Positions 18,000 through 28,181 of a stretch of DNA of 64,000 bases are shown here, in pieces (positions within the stretch are counted from its first letter, which is position 1; every line of letters begins with the position of its first letter). A model generated the notes under the pieces. It was given only the letters and a program-made list of their open reading frames with translations. It had not been told where the DNA came from and made no database searches. A program made the translations under genes and the position numbers. The stretch covers positions 124,001 through 188,000 of the forward strand of contig NZ_CP086138.1 of assembly GCF_017565645.3 (NCBI RefSeq), written 5' to 3'. This stretch comes from Bradyrhizobium barranii subsp. barranii. GTDB taxonomy: Bacteria > Pseudomonadota > Alphaproteobacteria > Rhizobiales > Xanthobacteraceae.

Positions 18000-18052
18000 C
18001 TCATTAGCAACGGCAAGGGATTAATAGGCGCATTGATCGCATCGAACGCATT

Positions 18053-18790
18053 TCAGGACGCCTTGTTCTTCCGCGCCGCGCTGCTGGCTTGATCGCTTGT
18101 ATTCTTCACGATCTCTTCGAGCGACTGGACCAGCTTGGCCATGTTGTCTTTCCCGAGATGAACCACCACGATTTTGGGCCTCAGGATCTGCCATGGCTTT
18201 CGTTCTGGCTTGTCCGGATCCTTGAACCGCTTATAGGCCTCATGGGCAAGGATATCCGCTGACTGCAACGGCATCTGCTCACGCTTGCCGCCGAAGAGCA
18301 ATCTCATCGGCACCTTGTTCGGATTTGCGTCCTTGGCGATAAATTCGAACGAGGCTTTGGCTTCTTTCTCGTCGTTATTGTTTTCGTGCACGAATTTGAG
18401 AGTTTCCTTCTTGTTGGGCTTCATCAATTCAAGCACGGACTGCACCAGCCAGTGAAAGCAGGTCGTATACGGATTGCCGAGTGCTTTCAGCAATTCTTCC
18501 TTGCCTTCCGTAGCCATGCGAAACTCGGTCTTGTTGAGGGCAATGACCACGCCAGCGATACGGTGTCCCATTATGACCGGCAGCACCCTATTTACGACCT
18601 CGTCGCGCTTCTCGCGGGTCCACCCCTTGAATTCCCCCTCGCGATTGTCCGCGTCGACAGCGTGGAAAACCTTGATCGGCTTCTTGGCCTTCCTCCATTC
18701 GGAGGACCATTCGCGCCAGGCCTTCGGGCGGCCGGCATAAGCGGCGACCGTAACGACATCGGCATCGTCGTGGGTACGCTCCTCGTTGGA
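18053..18790 (-). pseudogene. DUF3800-like protein gene, 5'-truncated
   Basis: The minus-strand frame is open from the junction near 18790 to the stop at 18053: DADVVTVAAYAGRPKAWREWSSEWRKAKKPIKVFHAVDADNREGEFKGWTREKRDEVVNRVLPVIMGH...LLFGGKREQMPLQSADILAHEAYKRF. The layout (FHAVD, LQ.ADILA) fits DUF3800, an RNase H-like family often next to mobile or defence genes. The N-terminal D-E-S-G part is replaced by group II intron sequence. An internal ATG at 18586 could give a shorter product. Confidence 0.55.
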
Positions 18791-19151
18791 CCCGTTTGTG
18801 CAGATCGGCGAGCCGGGGCTCGAGATCTTCCTCGTAGTCCTCCCACGTCATGCCATCCACTCCGGGAGCAGCCTTACGCCTGAGCGCAAAGAACGCCGCC
18901 CGCAGTGTATCGACATTGATGTGGTGAAAGAGCGCGGTGAACCGGTCCTTCTTCCTCAGCCTTGCGGCTGTCCGTACGCGGTCCAGCGACTGGGTCATGC
19001 GAGCCCGGCCCTGTGTCCGGTGCATGCGCTGCTGTTCCGCGTTTCCCTTGGTCCCCGGCCTTGGCTCCGCCCACTCCGCCGCCAGTAATCCGGCTTTGTT
19101 CGTTGGCTTCTCAGCTACTATGCCAGAGTCAGACTTCTCCGTGTCGTGCAT
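18791..19151 (-). pseudogene. ltrA: group II intron reverse transcriptase/maturase, N-terminal fragment
   Basis: About 120 residues from ATG at 19151: RMTQSLDRVRTAARLRKKDRFTALFHHINVDTLRAAFFALRRKAAPGVDGMTWEDYEEDLEPRLADLHKRVQRGAY. APGVDGMTW is the first conserved RT block of intron maturases. The frame then runs into DUF3800 sequence out of frame. Not functional. Confidence 0.78.
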
Positions 19152-19514
19152 CAGCGGCTACAGCTCCTTGCCTTCCCGCTGCGGACCATCTCCTCCGAGA
19201 AGGAAGATGGCCGACCCGGAGATATCCCGGTTCCCGTACAAGGAGCTTCCATACATGCCAGGGTCTACGACCACGCCGGGTTGGACGGGTGCTCGCGTTT
19301 GCGCACTCGCCCATATTGCCTTCCGCTCTTTGGACAGCGTCGGCTCCCGAGATAACACTGTTTCGCGGCTCAATGGCTGGCCTGCATGCTCCCCTACCGA
19401 CGCTTCGCCGACACCCTCGCGGACGCCTGCGCACGGCTCGGGGCCGATGTGGTTCGCTACACCTTCATCGCAATGGACTTCCACCATCTATTCCTTGCCG
19501 GTCTCCCGGCGCAC
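18791..19514 (-). mobile_element. group II intron, 5' part only
   Basis: The minus strand starts GTGCGCC at 19514, continues with GGGAGACCGGCAAGG and GGTGGAAGTCC, typical of the 5' region of bacterial group II intron RNA, and contains a maturase start at 19151. The intron breaks off near 18790; the rest of the reverse transcriptase and domains V-VI are missing, so it cannot splice. Confidence 0.75.
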
Positions 19515-19540
19515 CCAAAGTAGTGCTAACGCTACTTTGG
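19515..19540 (-). other. hairpin abutting the intron 5' end
   Basis: CCAAAGTAG and CTACTTTGG form a perfect 9-bp stem with an 8-nt loop directly against the intron's first base. It lies 5 bp after the stop of the IS701-type gene and is probably its terminator. Group II introns that recognise DNA hairpins (class C) insert in this way. Confidence 0.6.
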
Positions 19541-19545
19541 CAGAT

Positions 19546-20460
19546 TTATTCACGCCGTTGCTTTGCGCCGATTTGTCTTCTGCAGTGGGGACATTGCTGA
19601 GGTCGTGGTCGAGCGATGAGTTCGACGATGGCGTGGCGCACGGCCGGGAGGCTCGGTTGAGGCGGCGGGCCGTTGATTCTATTTTTCCGGCCCGCTTGTG
19701 CGAGACGTGGGTGTTGGAGGAATGCGTAAGTGATTATGGTCATGAGGGCGAGATGGAGCCCTTGCCAGAATCGCCCCTCGAAGTGATCGAGCCCGAGCAC
19801 CTCCTTCCGCTGCTGGTGGGCCTGCTCGCAAATCCATCGCGCTTTGATCGTGGCAGCTAGTGTAAGCAGATCTGTCTTGGCCGGCAGATTGGCGAGATAG
19901 TATTTCTTCTCTCCCGACATTCTGTGTTCACCAATAAGCCGCGCTTCGTCTCCTGGAAGGTGCTGCTGGCCTTTGTCCTTGATGCGCTGCGGAGGTCCAT
20001 CGGCAGTCCGCACACGAACAGCAGCGAAGCGAGCTCGCAGCTTTCCCTTGGTCCCGTTTCGGCAACTTACGTATTGCCACTTGGCATCAGCCAGCATGTT
20101 TTCATGCCGGCATCGACAAGATATCCGGAATGTACCGTTTGCGGGGACGGCCTCGATTTGCAACCGGCTAGATCAGCTTGACGGCGACCGGGTACACCTT
20201 GAGATGACGAGGGATCCCAACGGCCCAGGCAACGCCACGTGTCGAGAGCCCTTGACGGAACGGCGCGCTGAGGCCGTAACCGGCATCCGCCAGTAGCCGA
20301 AGCGAACGCCGACCGCGATCACGCGATCGATCTCGGCCAGTGCAATCTCTGGCCTGGTCCGCGCTACGCGATACTCGACCGGAACGCCGGTACGCTTCAA
20401 ACGCGCCGCATCGCTCGTCCAGTTTGTGAGTTGGCGCGGGGGCCCGGCACCGATCGGCAC
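19546..20460 (-). pseudogene. IS701-family transposase, degraded
   Basis: Two frames cover one protein: YRVARTRPEIALAEIDRVIAVGVRFG (20173-20460) and LADAKWQYVSCRNGTKGKLRARFAAVRVR...GEKKYYLANLPAKTDLLTLAATIKARWICEQAHQQ.KEVLGLDHFEGRFWQGLH (19546-20163). A frameshift near 20270 and an internal deletion separate them. The KARWICEQAHQQ..E.LGLDHFEGR block is characteristic of IS701/DDE_5 transposases. Confidence 0.7.
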
Positions 20461-20578
20461 GCTAAGCCGTTGACATCATTAATCTGGGCAGAGTCATTCC
20501 ATTGCGCCGATTCACACAAAGCGCCTGATCGCGCGCAGCGAAGCGCTGCGCACGATCGATGGCGACACTCGCGCCTGC

Positions 20579-21130
20579 CTAGCCGCCGTGCCTCAGGACG
20601 ATCGGCTCTTTCTCCGAGAAGTGCAAGCGTGAGCGCGCGAACTTCTTGACGCCCATTGGCTTGCCGAACAAGTAACCCTGGACCTGATCGAAATCCATCT
20701 CATGTGCGGCGAGGAAATCCGCGCGCGTCTCGACGCCTTGGGCTACGACCTGCGCGCCGCTGTCGTGAGCGAGCTCAATGACCCGCCGGCACACCGTCTG
20801 CTTCAGGCGTTGGTCCGCGCAGCCGGTGACGAATTGATGGTCGACCTTGAGCTGAACGAACGGGAAGTTCGGCAGTCCGAGCAAGGACGGCCAGTTGGCG
20901 CCGACATTGTCGATCGAGATGCCGATATTGTGCAGCCGCACGCGCCTCGCGACATCGATCGCCAGGTCGAGATTATCGACCATTTCGGTGCTGTCGATCT
21001 CGATCAGCAGGCCGGCGAACGCCGCATGATCCGGCATCCGGTAGCAGAGCTCGCGCACCGCGTCGTCATCGGCAAGAAACGACATCGGCAGGTTGATCGA
21101 GAGATCGACCGGTCCGATCTGCTGACGCGG
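20579..21130 (-). pseudogene. EAL-domain (cyclic-di-GMP phosphodiesterase) fragment
   Basis: The minus-strand frame gives DLSINLPMSFLADDDAVRELC...GLLIEIDSTEM...GISIDNVGANW...QLKVDHQFV...AQVVAQGVETRADF...QVQGYLFGKPMG, the order of EAL-domain motifs. The usual DDFG is IDNVG and the first glutamate of EGVET is Q, so catalysis is doubtful. The N-terminal EAL motif lies beyond a frame break near 21110. It is a decayed, truncated gene. Confidence 0.6.
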
Positions 21131-21589
21131 AACGGCCCGATCTTCTGGTGCTCAGCGTGTCCGTTGACAGCATCGAAGTCAGTAAAATTCCCGAGACTTT
21201 GGTGAGAAAGGACTACGGCGGCAAGGTCCTCGTCATCGGCCAACCAGACTCGATCCTGACTCGTACATCCAAGAGCGGCGGCAATCATGGAAATTTCTGG
21301 CTCATACACTGATTGCGCCGCTAACCTTAAAGGATTCAATTCGAATCAAATGACGCAAGTATCGGTGCGTCGCACCGCCGTCACGTGCGCAACAAATGCG
21401 TCATCTGGCGTTCATGAGAAGCAATCGTGCCTGACTTTGCGTCTCGCCGGAAACGTTGCGTTCGTGTGTCATCGCGAGACGACGTTCATGACTATGGTGT
21501 CGGGTCGATGCAGACGCCGAATTGTGAATCGACGCCGAACATTGACCCTGCTGAGCACATCGCGCGGCAGAACCGTCATGCCGTGAACC
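21131..21589. other. no intact gene; possible EAL-gene upstream remnant
   Basis: A minus-strand frame up to 21339 (YEPEISMIAAALGCTSQDRVWLADDEDLAAVVLSHQSL) may be the shifted upstream part of the EAL gene. Nothing else was recognised. Confidence 0.35.
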
Positions 21590-21841
21590 TCAAGCGCGCG
21601 CATACGGTTTTACTAGTCGTTCATCCCGACAATACGGATGACTTATGGGTTGATACCGAGCCCAGTGATGGGCGCTGGCGCAGGCTTCCATCGCGACCAG
21701 GCACGCAGGCTGCTGGGCAAAGAAAGCCAGCACTTTGTCACGACGCTGTTTGCGGAAAACAACATCGCCGTCTGCGTCTGCGCCATGCGCCTGAAAAACA
21801 TGTTTCGCGAAGTCTAGTCCAATCGTGCTAACTTCGTTCAC
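21590..21841 (-). pseudogene. IS110-family transposase, N-terminal fragment
   Basis: From GTG at 21841: NEVSTIGLDFAKHVFQAHGADADGDVVFRKQRRDKVLAFFAQQPACLVAMEACASAHHWAR, the N-terminal DEDD half of IS110 transposases. Similarity fades after HHWAR and the rest of the element is missing. Confidence 0.75.
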
Positions 21842-22554
21842 GGTGCTTCCTCTTTGTGACGGTTCAACACCCTTCACTTTCGCAAATCGATGCCGTCGAG
21901 GGGCGTCCATCACAGCAGCAGACACAGCAACAGCAGCAGACAGAATCTCTGGCTGCGTGTAGAACGGGATCAGGAGCGATCGGTTTCCAACTAACAAGCC
22001 GGTTCAACCTGTCTCGCTCCGCGGGTCCATTTCACTTTGCTTACCACCCTGCTGGACAGCTCCGCGTTCTGCCGTCAGCCGATCCTAGACCGCGCCGCAC
22101 TGTCTCCACTACTCCTTGGTGGTATCCGGAGTCATACGGATAGCGAAGACGTAAGCTTTCCTCCATACTTATCCAGGTCAGGATTTTGTCATCCCTCCTG
22201 GAGCTAAAACCAACGTAGCCCCCATGCAATTCAAGCGGGCGGCGTTGGGCTGTTTTGTACTTACTCGCATACGCGGGCGGACATCATTTTGCTGCGCGGC
22301 GCGACTAGAAGTCTTGCGCCTTCTCCATTTCCAATAAGCACACGTGGAGAGTGATCGGTCTCATGTTGCCGTCCAAGAGGACGCGCACCCTTTTGTCCTG
22401 GTCACACCAAGAGCGACCATGAGGCCGCTCCGCCCTTTCAGCTTTGGACCAGCCGAGTACGCTACTATTACGCGAGACCCAACGGTCATCGCATCATTGG
22501 CACGCGAAAACTGGATCGGTTCAACAGGGCGGTCGGCCCTTGGAAATCTCTCCG
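21842..22554. other. no gene recognised
   Basis: Contains a short CAG-rich tract at about 21913-21942. Short frames show no domain. Probably IS debris and spacer. Confidence 0.35.
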
Positions 22555-22764
22555 CTAGACAGCGTCGCCTCCCCTTCCAGCCTCCAGCACCGGCTGATCG
22601 GTCGCTCTCTTTGCGGATTTGAACCATTTCGCGGGCAAACCCAGCACATAGCCGCGCCGTCTGAGATCCTGACAAGTCTTGCTCCGCGCCGCCGCGATGA
22701 TCTCCTCTGACGTTCGATTCCCTAACAAATGCCAGAAGATCTCGTCCTGCTCGCGTGTCCAGCC
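22555..22764 (-). pseudogene. SANT/Myb-like small protein remnant
   Basis: The minus-strand frame between stops reads GWTREQDEIFWHLLGNRTSEEIIAAARSKTCQDLRRRGYVLGLPAKWFKSAKRATDQPV. WTREQDEIFWHLLGNRTSEEIIAA..KT...LRRRGY resembles a SANT-like or helix-turn-helix DNA-binding motif. There is no start codon in frame (TGA directly precedes), so it is probably a truncated gene. Confidence 0.35.
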
Positions 22765-22999
22765 TCATCGCCATGAAGGCGCTCGGCCGGCGCGAGCGCC
22801 CTATTAGATGCGGTAGGTGATTAGCCTCCGTAACGAGACTATCAAATTGGCTGCGACTTCAGGGTCAAGGGGAGCGTTCCTCCTAAAACTACGACATGCC
22901 ATGGCACCATTTGTCTGGGCCACCAGGAGGAATTTCGCGATGAACTGCAACAAGAAAATGTGTGTCGCGGGTATCGCTGCGTTCGGGACGCACGCTGGC

Positions 23000-23212
23000 T
23001 CAACGCAGCGTCGCGAACTCGGCAGTGGCCAATTCCCGGGCTTTGGGAATGGCGTCGCGCACGGTCAGCATCGGCCAATAAGCGGGCGTATGGAGCACGA
23101 GACGGACCTGGTTGGCGAGCGCCGAACGACAGCTGGTGCGGTCGGAGGCGAGCTGCGTCTTATGCAGCTTGATCAGATTCTCGGCTTGGCCGCGGGGGCT
23201 GAGGCAGATCAA
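23000..23212 (-). pseudogene. IS1380-family transposase, C-terminal fragment
   Basis: SPRGQAENLIKLHKTQLASDRTSCRSALANQVRLVLHTPAYWPMLTVRDAIPKARELATAEFATLR matches the conserved C-terminal block of IS1380 transposases. It ends in a stop where LRLLK would follow. No other part of the element is present. Confidence 0.7.
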
Positions 23213-23244
23213 CGAGGGCGAGCGTCATCTCGAGAGTTACGTGA

Positions 23245-24442
<1,198 letters not shown>

Positions 24443-24462
24443 TCGAGTGGTGCGAGGCCTGC

Positions 24463-25980
24463 ATGAAGATCACGGAGACAACCGATGTCCTCGTCATCGG
24501 GTCTGGAATGGGCGGTGCGAACTTTGCCGCGGGTCTGGCGCCTACGGGCGCAAAGATCGTGATCCTCGAGCGCGGCCAGCGTCTGCGCGATAGCGAGGCT
24601 GCGCGGGACGCAAGGGCGATCTTTCAGCGCGGGGTGTTCCGGCCGCAGGAGTCCTGGGTCGATGGGGCGGGGAAGGCCTTCAATCCCGGCAACTACTACT
24701 GCGTCGGCGGCAATACCAAGCTCTACGGGGCGGTCCTGATCCGCTACCGCGCTCAAGACTTCGCGCCCATCGCGCACCGCGATGGAACGACGCCGGGCTG
24801 GCCGTTCAGCTATGGCGAACTGGAGCCATGGTATACCCGGGCGGAACAGCTCTACAACGTGCGCGGCGCGCTCGGAGACGATTCCTCGGAGCCTTTTCAC
24901 TCCGCGCCCTATCCGTTCGGCCCCGTGCCGGATGAGCCGGCGATTGCGGCGGTACGGCAGCGGCTCAAGAAGATCGGGCTCAAGCCGTTTACACTGCCGC
25001 TTGGCATCGACATCGAGACATGGCTCAAACGTGCCAAGACTCCGTGGGATGCATTCCCCGACGCCGGGCACGGCAAGATGGATGCCGAATCCTGCGGGCT
25101 TGCCTGTGCTCTCGCCCATGACAATGTCGCGCTGCGCGAAGGTGCGCAGGTCAAGCGGCTGGTCGTCGAGCCGGACGGCAAACGCATTGCCGGCGTTGAG
25201 GTCATTCAGGCCGGTGAGCGGACCATGATCGGCGCCGGCATCGTGGTGCTCGCGGCGGGCGCCGTCAATTCGGCCGCACTGCTTCTGCGCTCGTCACAGG
25301 CCGGCATCGCGAACCGCGCCGATGCAGTCGGCCGTTATTTCATGAACCACAATTCCTCGGCTGTGCTGGCGATCGATCCGCGCGTCGTCAACAATTCGAT
25401 CTACCAGAAGACGATCGGCACCAACAATTTCTATCTCGATGATGGGCACGGCGGACCGCCGCTGGGCAACATCCAGTTGCTAGGACGTGTCACCGCGCCG
25501 ATTTTGAAGGCCAACATGCCGCTCGCGCCGGAATTGGCGCTTGGGCTGATGAGCCGGCATGCGGTCGACTGGTACGTGATGAGCGAGGATCTGCCGGGCG
25601 CCGAGAGCCGTGTGACGGTCGATGGTGCGAATATCCGGCTCGACTGGCAGCGCTCGAACTGGACGACCCATTTGGCGCTGGTGGCGACGTTGAAGGAACG
25701 GCTGCGGGCCGCAGGTTATCCGATCGTACTGTCAAAGGCGTTCGACCGGCGCACGCCCTCGCATCAGTGCGGGACAGTACGCATCGGCCTCGATCCCGCG
25801 ACATCACCGCTCGATCCGTTCTGCCGCTCCTTTGATCACCCCAATCTGTTCGTTGTCGATGCGTCGTTCCTGCCGACTTCGGCGGCGGTGAACCCGTCGC
25901 TGACGATCGCCGCCCAGGCGTTGCGCGTCGCGGATCATGTCGCGAGGACCGATCTTCGAACTCATGGGGTCATGAGATGA
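24463..25980 (+). CDS. GMC-family FAD-dependent oxidoreductase
   Basis: 505 residues. FAD-binding motif VLVIGSGMGGANFAAGLAPTGAKIVILERG at the N-terminus, GGNTKLYGAVLIRYR in the middle, AAGAVNSAALLLRS, and the C-terminal HQCGTVRIG and NPSLTIAAQALRVADHVA blocks with catalytic His and Asn positions. GMC enzymes oxidise alcohols and sugars. ATG at 24463 begins MKITETTDVLVIG. The frame is intact. The next gene overlaps its stop (ATGA). Confidence 0.87.
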   Translation: MKITETTDVLVIGSGMGGANFAAGLAPTGAKIVILERGQRLRDSEAARDARAIFQRGVFRPQESWVDGAGKAFNPGNYYCVGGNTKLYGAVLIRYRAQDFAPIAHRDGTTPGWPFSYGELEPWYTRAEQLYNVRGALGDDSSEPFHSAPYPFGPVPDEPAIAAVRQRLKKIGLKPFTLPLGIDIETWLKRAKTPWDAFPDAGHGKMDAESCGLACALAHDNVALREGAQVKRLVVEPDGKRIAGVEVIQAGERTMIGAGIVVLAAGAVNSAALLLRSSQAGIANRADAVGRYFMNHNSSAVLAIDPRVVNNSIYQKTIGTNNFYLDDGHGGPPLGNIQLLGRVTAPILKANMPLAPELALGLMSRHAVDWYVMSEDLPGAESRVTVDGANIRLDWQRSNWTTHLALVATLKERLRAAGYPIVLSKAFDRRTPSHQCGTVRIGLDPATSPLDPFCRSFDHPNLFVVDASFLPTSAAVNPSLTIAAQALRVADHVARTDLRTHGVMR

Positions 25981-26096
25981 CGGTTTACGACTACATCGTT
26001 GTCGGCGCCGGCTCGGCCGGCTGCGTGCTCGCCAACCGTCTCAGCGCGATGCGTCGACCAGATGCTGCTGCTCGAGCGCCTTGGCATGCGCGATAG
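25977..26096 (+). pseudogene. second GMC oxidoreductase, N-terminal fragment
   Basis: ATG at 25977 overlaps the stop of the preceding GMC gene. MTVYDYIVVGAGSAGCVLANRLS is the FAD-binding start of choline-dehydrogenase-type GMC enzymes. After ~24 residues the sequence switches at about 26048 to the antisense of the dehydrogenase fragment and hits a stop. Confidence 0.75.
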
Positions 26097-26397
26097 TGCT
26101 GAGGTCCACCACGACGGCCCCGTCAGCCAGCGTCGCCGCAACGTTATTCGCTCCAAACAAGGCGTTCTCGACCACATCTCCGTCCGGCAGGCAGAGGAAC
26201 AACACCTCGGCACCCGCCATCTTCTTGGGATCCGTGGTGGCGACGAGCCCCGGCGCCACAAGCCCTTTGACGCGCTCAGGATCAATATCGAATGCCACTA
26301 TGTTTTCGGCGTCGGACGCACGCTTGTTCGCAAGGTGGAGCGCCATCCAGTGGCCCATATCTCCGAGTCCGATGAACGCAATGTGTCGTATCGTCAT
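26041..26397 (-). pseudogene. 3-hydroxyisobutyrate-dehydrogenase-like gene, N-terminal domain only
   Basis: 118 codons: HIAFIGLGDMGHWMALHLANK (NAD-binding GxGxxG), FDIDPERVKGLV, LFLCLPDGDVVENALFG and GAVVVDLSTI, characteristic of beta-hydroxyacid dehydrogenases. The helical C-terminal domain with the catalytic lysine is missing, cut at ~26050 where it meets the truncated GMC gene head to head. Probably part of the same catabolic locus. Confidence 0.75.
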
Positions 26398-26484
26398 GTG
26401 ATCTTCTCCACCAGAATGAGATGTCGGACAGGGAATACCTGCACGACGCTTGTTTTGGCCGTGATAGATTTCAACGTAGGTGTG

Positions 26485-27807
26485 CTATGCGCCCCGAATG
26501 CCTGCGGGACTTGCTCCCGGCGCGGTTCTGCGCGCTTGCGTGAAGCGTGCATTGACGACGAGCAGCGTCAACGCGGCCGCGATGAGCGCAAGAAGGCCGA
26601 GGAAATAGAGACCGGATTGGTAGCTGTGCGTGGTTTCCCGAATCCAACCGACCATGTAAGGGCCTACAAACCCGCCGAGGTTTCCGATCGAGTTGATCAG
26701 CGCGATGCCGCCCGCTGCGGCGCTGCCGGTGAGGAACATGGAAGGCAGCGGCCAGAACGGCGCCTTCGTCCCGTAGATGCCGATTGCAGCCAGAGCCATG
26801 ACAGCGACGGCGAGGAACGAACCGGTCAAGAGCCCGGAGCCGACCAGGCCGAAGCCGGTGAGAGCGAGCGCCGCGAACAGCGTGTACCGGCGCTCTTTAT
26901 ACTTATCCGACACGTACCCAAATATGATGATGCCCACGGTCCCAAAAATATAGGGAATGGCCGTCAACAAGCCGGTTTGCATGTCTGAAAGGCCGAGTTT
27001 CTTGAGAATCTGCGGAAGGAAGAACGCGAGACCGAGATTCGCGGTGGTATTCGCAAAATAGATGAATGCCAACGCGAGCAAACGGGGATCTGCGAAAGCC
27101 TGGAGAGCCTTTGTCCCGTGGACCGCGGCTACGGCTTTATGTTCGCGTTCAATGGTCTCCTGCAGCCAAGCACGCTCCTCAGTGCCCAGCCATTTGGCAT
27201 CACGCGGCCGGTCGGGCATGACAGCCAGGAACACGAGGCCGAACAGGATCGCCGGCACTCCCTCAATGATGAAAAGCCATTGCCACCCCTTCAGCCCTGC
27301 AATGCCGTCCATTTGGAGGACAGCCGTCGAGAGCGGCGCGCCGAGTGCAAGCGAGACGGGGATCGCGACCATCAAGGCCGCGATGATCCGGGCCCTATAT
27401 TGCTGAGGAAACCAATACGTCAGGTAGAGGATCACGCCCGGGAAGAACCCAGCCTCAGCGACGCCCAAGAAGAACCGGGCCACAATAAAGCTCGTGGGGT
27501 CTTGCACGAAAGCCATACCGGCCGACAGCACGCCCCATGAAATCATGATGCGTGCAATCCACCTGCGAGCCCCGACTTTCTCCAGCATGAGGTTGCTAGG
27601 AATCTCGAAAATGAAATAGCCGAAGAAGAACACGTCCGCGCCAAAGCCATAAATGTAGGACGAAATCCCGAGGTCGGGATTCATCTTGAGCGCGGCAAAG
27701 CCGATGTTGATGCGGTCGATGTAAGCCAGGATGTACGAGATGAAGAGAACCGGCATAAGCCGGATGAAGACATTTTTGATCGTTGCACCCTGATTGATCT
27801 CTGTCAT
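26485..27807 (-). CDS. MFS transporter, anion:cation symporter (ACS) type
   Basis: 440 residues with about 12 hydrophobic segments. MPVLFISYILAYIDRINIGFAAL is the first segment of ACS/phthalate-tartrate-type permeases and FLGVAEAGFFPGVILYLTYWFP is a family signature. ATG at 27807 was chosen because GGGG lies 6 nt upstream; an ATG two codons earlier is also in frame. It probably imports an organic or sugar acid across the inner membrane, consistent with the neighbouring dehydratase and dehydrogenase remnants. The frame is intact. Confidence 0.85.
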   Translation of the reverse strand: MTEINQGATIKNVFIRLMPVLFISYILAYIDRINIGFAALKMNPDLGISSYIYGFGADVFFFGYFIFEIPSNLMLEKVGARRWIARIMISWGVLSAGMAFVQDPTSFIVARFFLGVAEAGFFPGVILYLTYWFPQQYRARIIAALMVAIPVSLALGAPLSTAVLQMDGIAGLKGWQWLFIIEGVPAILFGLVFLAVMPDRPRDAKWLGTEERAWLQETIEREHKAVAAVHGTKALQAFADPRLLALAFIYFANTTANLGLAFFLPQILKKLGLSDMQTGLLTAIPYIFGTVGIIIFGYVSDKYKERRYTLFAALALTGFGLVGSGLLTGSFLAVAVMALAAIGIYGTKAPFWPLPSMFLTGSAAAGGIALINSIGNLGGFVGPYMVGWIRETTHSYQSGLYFLGLLALIAAALTLLVVNARFTQARRTAPGASPAGIRGA

Positions 27808-27901
27808 TTCCATCCCCAACTCGTTTGTTTCTTGTGAGAGCGTCAAAATGGGTATGCTGTCCCCTCTTCGGAGAGCGGATACCAACAGGCCATCTGTCTC
27901 A

Positions 27902-28181
27902 TCACCCCGAACTATGCTCGCCAGGGTCGACAGGAGAGTGGTCGGCCGTCAGGAAGTCGAAGTCGCAGCCTTCGGGTGCTTGCGTGACAGTTCGGCGATA
28001 GAGCGCCTTGTAGCCCCGGCGTGGAGCCGGCGGTGGGGTGAACCCTGCCAGGCGTTGTGCAATCTCGTCCGGCTCGACTAGAAGGTCGATCCGCTTGTTC
28101 TCGATGGAGAGGCGGATGCGGTCTCCGTTGCGCACCGCGGCGAGCGGGCCGCCGACCGCAGCCTCCGGCGCAACATGCAGT
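27902..28181 (-). pseudogene. IlvD/Edd-family dehydratase, C-terminal piece
   Basis: The minus-strand frame reads HVAPEAAVGGPLAAVRNGDRIRLSIENKRIDLLVEPDEIAQRLAGFTPPPAPRRGYKALYRRTVTQAPEGCDFDFL, the C-terminus of sugar-acid dehydratases (L-arabonate/D-xylonate type) in the IlvD/Edd family. It directly continues the piece at 29581-29766 once the IS256 element and one copy of its 9-bp duplication are removed. Confidence 0.85.
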
